From Gymnorhina tibicen (lineage: Eukaryota > Chordata > Aves > Passeriformes > Artamidae), in contig VXAZ01006775.1 in assembly GCA_013399875.1 (NCBI GenBank), positions 5,914,980 to 5,978,979 of the forward strand: a stretch of DNA of 64,000 bases, in the 5' to 3' direction. The notes beneath the pieces were generated by a model. That model saw nothing but the letters and a program-made list of their open reading frames with translations, was not told the origin of the DNA and did not search any database. A program made the position numbers and the translations under genes. This document shows positions 61,501-64,000 of this stretch, one piece after another (the first letter of the stretch is position 1; each line of letters opens with the position of its first letter).

Positions 61501-62929
61501 TTTGTTTTGTCAGTCACTCAATAGCATAGTATTGACTTTGCTCATTTAATGTCTAATTTGTCTCGTCTAATTTGTCTGCCTAATTTCTGTAATCCTTTTT
61601 GAACCTCTTGGTACTCTGTGTCTCCACAATCTCCTCTGGCAGCAAGCTCCAGCATGTTATTGTTTCACTTATATTTTTCCCACTTTCAACAAAACCCAGA
61701 AATGTTAATATTCATAGCAAAGTCTGAACCCATCTAGGGACTGTGATTATTTGTAATGTTACAACATACATTGCAGTTTCCTCAAAATCTATCTATTTTT
61801 ATTTTTTTCACTATGATGCAGCATATGATTACCATTACCTTTTGAGTTCCATGGGGACATGGTTCTCCAAATATGAACTGTTCAGATCTACTGCTTGTCT
61901 TTCGTCATTAAGTCCCTAATTCAACATAACACCTAAGCACATCCATCAGCACGTTCATGGCATGTTTTCTTGCATAATGATGATGTATGCACTGCTGAAT
62001 TAGTGTCTAAATTGAGAAAGTGCTCCTTTGCTTTTGCTCTTTTTTTTAAATTTTTTTTTTCTGTGTATATAATGAAACAAGATTGCAACAGGTGCACATC
62101 ATGTGTCACAGCATGGCCAAAAATCACAACTATGGGAACACCCATCTGTTAAATGGGGAAATTGAGGAAAGAGAAGGGTACCAGTGCAGCCAAATACATC
62201 CCTTCTTTGCTAGAAAGAGAGTGTGTGAAAATCACTCTCCTCTTCTAGAACATAAACCAATGAAACATTATTTATTTCTTTTATTTCTGTTCAGAGGGAC
62301 AGAAATTGTTCAGAGGAACCTCTGCACCGTGAAAGGATGCTTTGTGTCACTTATCCAAGTTGTCAATGAGGATGTTATTTCAAAATCAAGTGATTTATCA
62401 GGGAAGGAAACTATAACAAGTCAAAAATCTTTCCAAAGGGAGTTTTATTCTCCAGATTCTATCAGAAGTGTTTCTGTATGGTAAAAGTAGGTTTTCCATA
62501 AATACTCTTTAATCTTTTTTTTTTATCTTTAAGAGTGCTTATAAATTTTAATTTATTAATGGACAGTTCAGGTAAAAAAAGGCACAAATCATGACAAAGA
62601 AATTATCTGAAGAGAAAAAGAAAGATAGGAGCCAGTGGGACTTTGCCTTCACCCTGGTATCCCAGTATTATCTTTTAAAATAAACCAGAAAGGGGATTAT
62701 TCTTCTCTTACTTGAACCCCTGACATCCTTGGAGGGTTCTGAGATGTCAGCACAGATGGAAGTGCAAAGAATGGCAATAAAACAAATACATATTTAATTC
62801 TGTTTAATATCAAAACCTGTTCTTTTGACAGTGATAAACCACTCATGTAAATAAAGTATCTAAAATAAAATGTGTACAGATAATTTAAGATCTGTTTTAA
62901 AAAATACATTTGAATTTTCATCAGTTAAG
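61501..62929. other. Mostly unassigned, with a possible ancient CR1 scrap
   Basis: At about 61610-61665 'cttggtactctgtgtctcca', 'caatctcctctggcagcaag' and 'ctccagcatgttattg' resemble the old-CR1 block 'cctctggcaacgagttccac'. This is a possible extension of the upstream fragment. The remainder, including a 133-codon plus frame at 62083-62484, is unrecognised. Confidence 0.45.
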
Positions 62930-63260
62930 GGGACATGACAGACTTCTTTGGGTACCTTTTCCAGTGTTTGTCTACCTTCCCAGTGAAAAGATTTTCCTTT
63001 CTGCATTGCCCCCATTTCTTCTGCATGCTTCTGAGAAGGTCCCATATACATCTTCTCTAAATCCTTCCATTAAGTAGCTGAAGACCACAATAAGATTTCA
63101 CTTCAATTTCTCTTTTTAAGGCTGTCCAGAAGCAACTCTTTCAGTGTCTGATTGATTATACATCACATATTCTTGAGTACCTTCATAGGTCTGCTGCTGG
63201 ACTTACATCAGAGTGTGAACATCTATGCACAGCTGAGCACAGTACTGCACATGTGCTCAT
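62930..63260 (-). mobile_element. Ancient CR1 LINE fragment, minus strand
   Basis: Diverged but ordered blocks are present: 'catgcttctgagaaggtccc', 'atacatcttctctaaatcct', 'tccattaagtagctgaagac', 'cacaataagatttcacttca', 'gtctgctgctggacttacat' and 'gagcacagtactgcacatgt'. They follow the CR1 order 'ctctacaccctcccattagg-tagttgtagac-agcaataag...ctggac...acagtactcca'. Old insertion, no frame. Confidence 0.72.
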
Positions 63261-64000
63261 GCCAGTTTGGGTCAATATCCGGAAGAAAGCAGAGAATTAA
63301 AACCACAGTAAAATCTGTGCAAGTCTTTTTATTGAAAACAGACACATGTCATAAAGCCCAATTCAAGAACCCTACCAGAATATATTTAAATGCATCTTTT
63401 GGTTAGCAGTGTCCTTCATAGATTTTTTAATTGAGACCTTGATTAGTAGTTTTAATTTTTAGCCACAGAAAGAGCCAGAAACTAAGCTAATAGATCTCAG
63501 TGTTTATTAAATGTAAATGATTGAATCTTTACTTACTTTTAACCTAGGGAAACAAAAAGCAGGTAATAAAAATGAAGCCACCTGAAATATATTTGTTTTA
63601 CATTTTCTTACTCCATTTTCTCCATGCAAAGTCAAAAGTGCATTAAAAAGTAATATTGTGCTGAGCTTACAAATATGCAAACGCCTCTAGATATCTTGTC
63701 TCAATAAAGTTTATAGAATGCATTCCCAGAGGTCTGACAACAAAACAGAATAAATCGCAAGGCTCATAAAAAGATAATGCATGCCATTTTTTTGCTTACA
63801 TAAACACAAACAAATGCAGCAAGAGGCAGGAGTGACTCTGAAAGACCTCTTCCTTTCAAACTAATTTCTCTTATCATCACATACATTTGTAATGAATTAT
63901 CACTACCTAAGGCAAAAATAAATAAAAGATTTTCTGAAGCACATGGACGTTTTAAAAAAAAAATCTGCATTCTTGCAAATTCTATGGGAAATCATCTTTG
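63261..64000. other. Unassigned AT-rich end of window
   Basis: No gene or repeat is recognised. Confidence 0.55.

Noticed and set aside
1..64000. CRISPR arrays, bacterial operons or phage genes
   Set aside because: No evenly spaced repeat-spacer pattern and no dense coding. CR1 and ERV LTRs show this is vertebrate DNA.

Overview
The window reads as bird nuclear DNA, most likely from a songbird or another neoavian. It is AT-rich. It carries at least 20 pieces of CR1 LINE, several ending in the CR1 3' octamer motif (ATTCTATG-like). It also holds endogenous-retrovirus LTRs of types I associate with songbird genomes (from memory, not by search). I found no protein-coding gene, no rRNA, no functional tRNA and no CRISPR array. 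The open frames of 60-190 codons are repeat relics, low-complexity runs or frames I cannot tie to any family. The window is therefore intergenic or deep intronic, and the sequence alone does not say which.

Layout. 1-4.1 kb: two abutting CR1 3' ends, GATA and TTTG microsatellites, then two more CR1 3' ends. 4.1-18.9 kb: mostly featureless AT-rich DNA with one short CR1, a G/T-rich tract that could form a quadruplex, a 58-bp tandem duplication and an unassigned GC-rich patch at 11.7-12.1 kb. 18.9-20.5 kb: a large minus-strand LTR (A) with internal minisatellite-like repeats, split by a 448-bp LTR (B). 21.1-21.6 kb: an old CR1 next to a perfect 14-bp hairpin. 23.1-23.8 kb: the only CpG-rich island, with a TATA-like box, a strong start context and a splice-donor consensus. 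25.6 kb: a tRNA-like relic with an internal pol III box. 28.3-28.9 kb: a CR1 split by a 354-bp solo LTR (D) with a perfect 5-bp target duplication. 29.9-31.0 kb: the largest CR1 copy, holding a dead reverse-transcriptase frame with a mutated catalytic motif and an internal deletion. 34.8-38.2 kb: three CR1 pieces. 44 kb: two small CR1 3' ends. 46.1-47.0 kb: a CR1 split by a 619-bp LTR (C). 52, 61 and 63 kb: very old CR1 relics. 58 kb: a younger CR1 whose truncated end runs straight into a CAATAA-type simple repeat.

How the parts relate. The region is a layered record of retrotransposition: old CR1s, younger CR1s, then LTRs that landed inside CR1s or inside another LTR. LTRs B and C share near-identical ends and apparent 4-bp target duplications. 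LTRs A and D share a 5' (U3) segment of about 200-240 bp but have unrelated 3' parts. The CpG island at 23.1-23.8 kb is the best candidate for something functional or undescribed.
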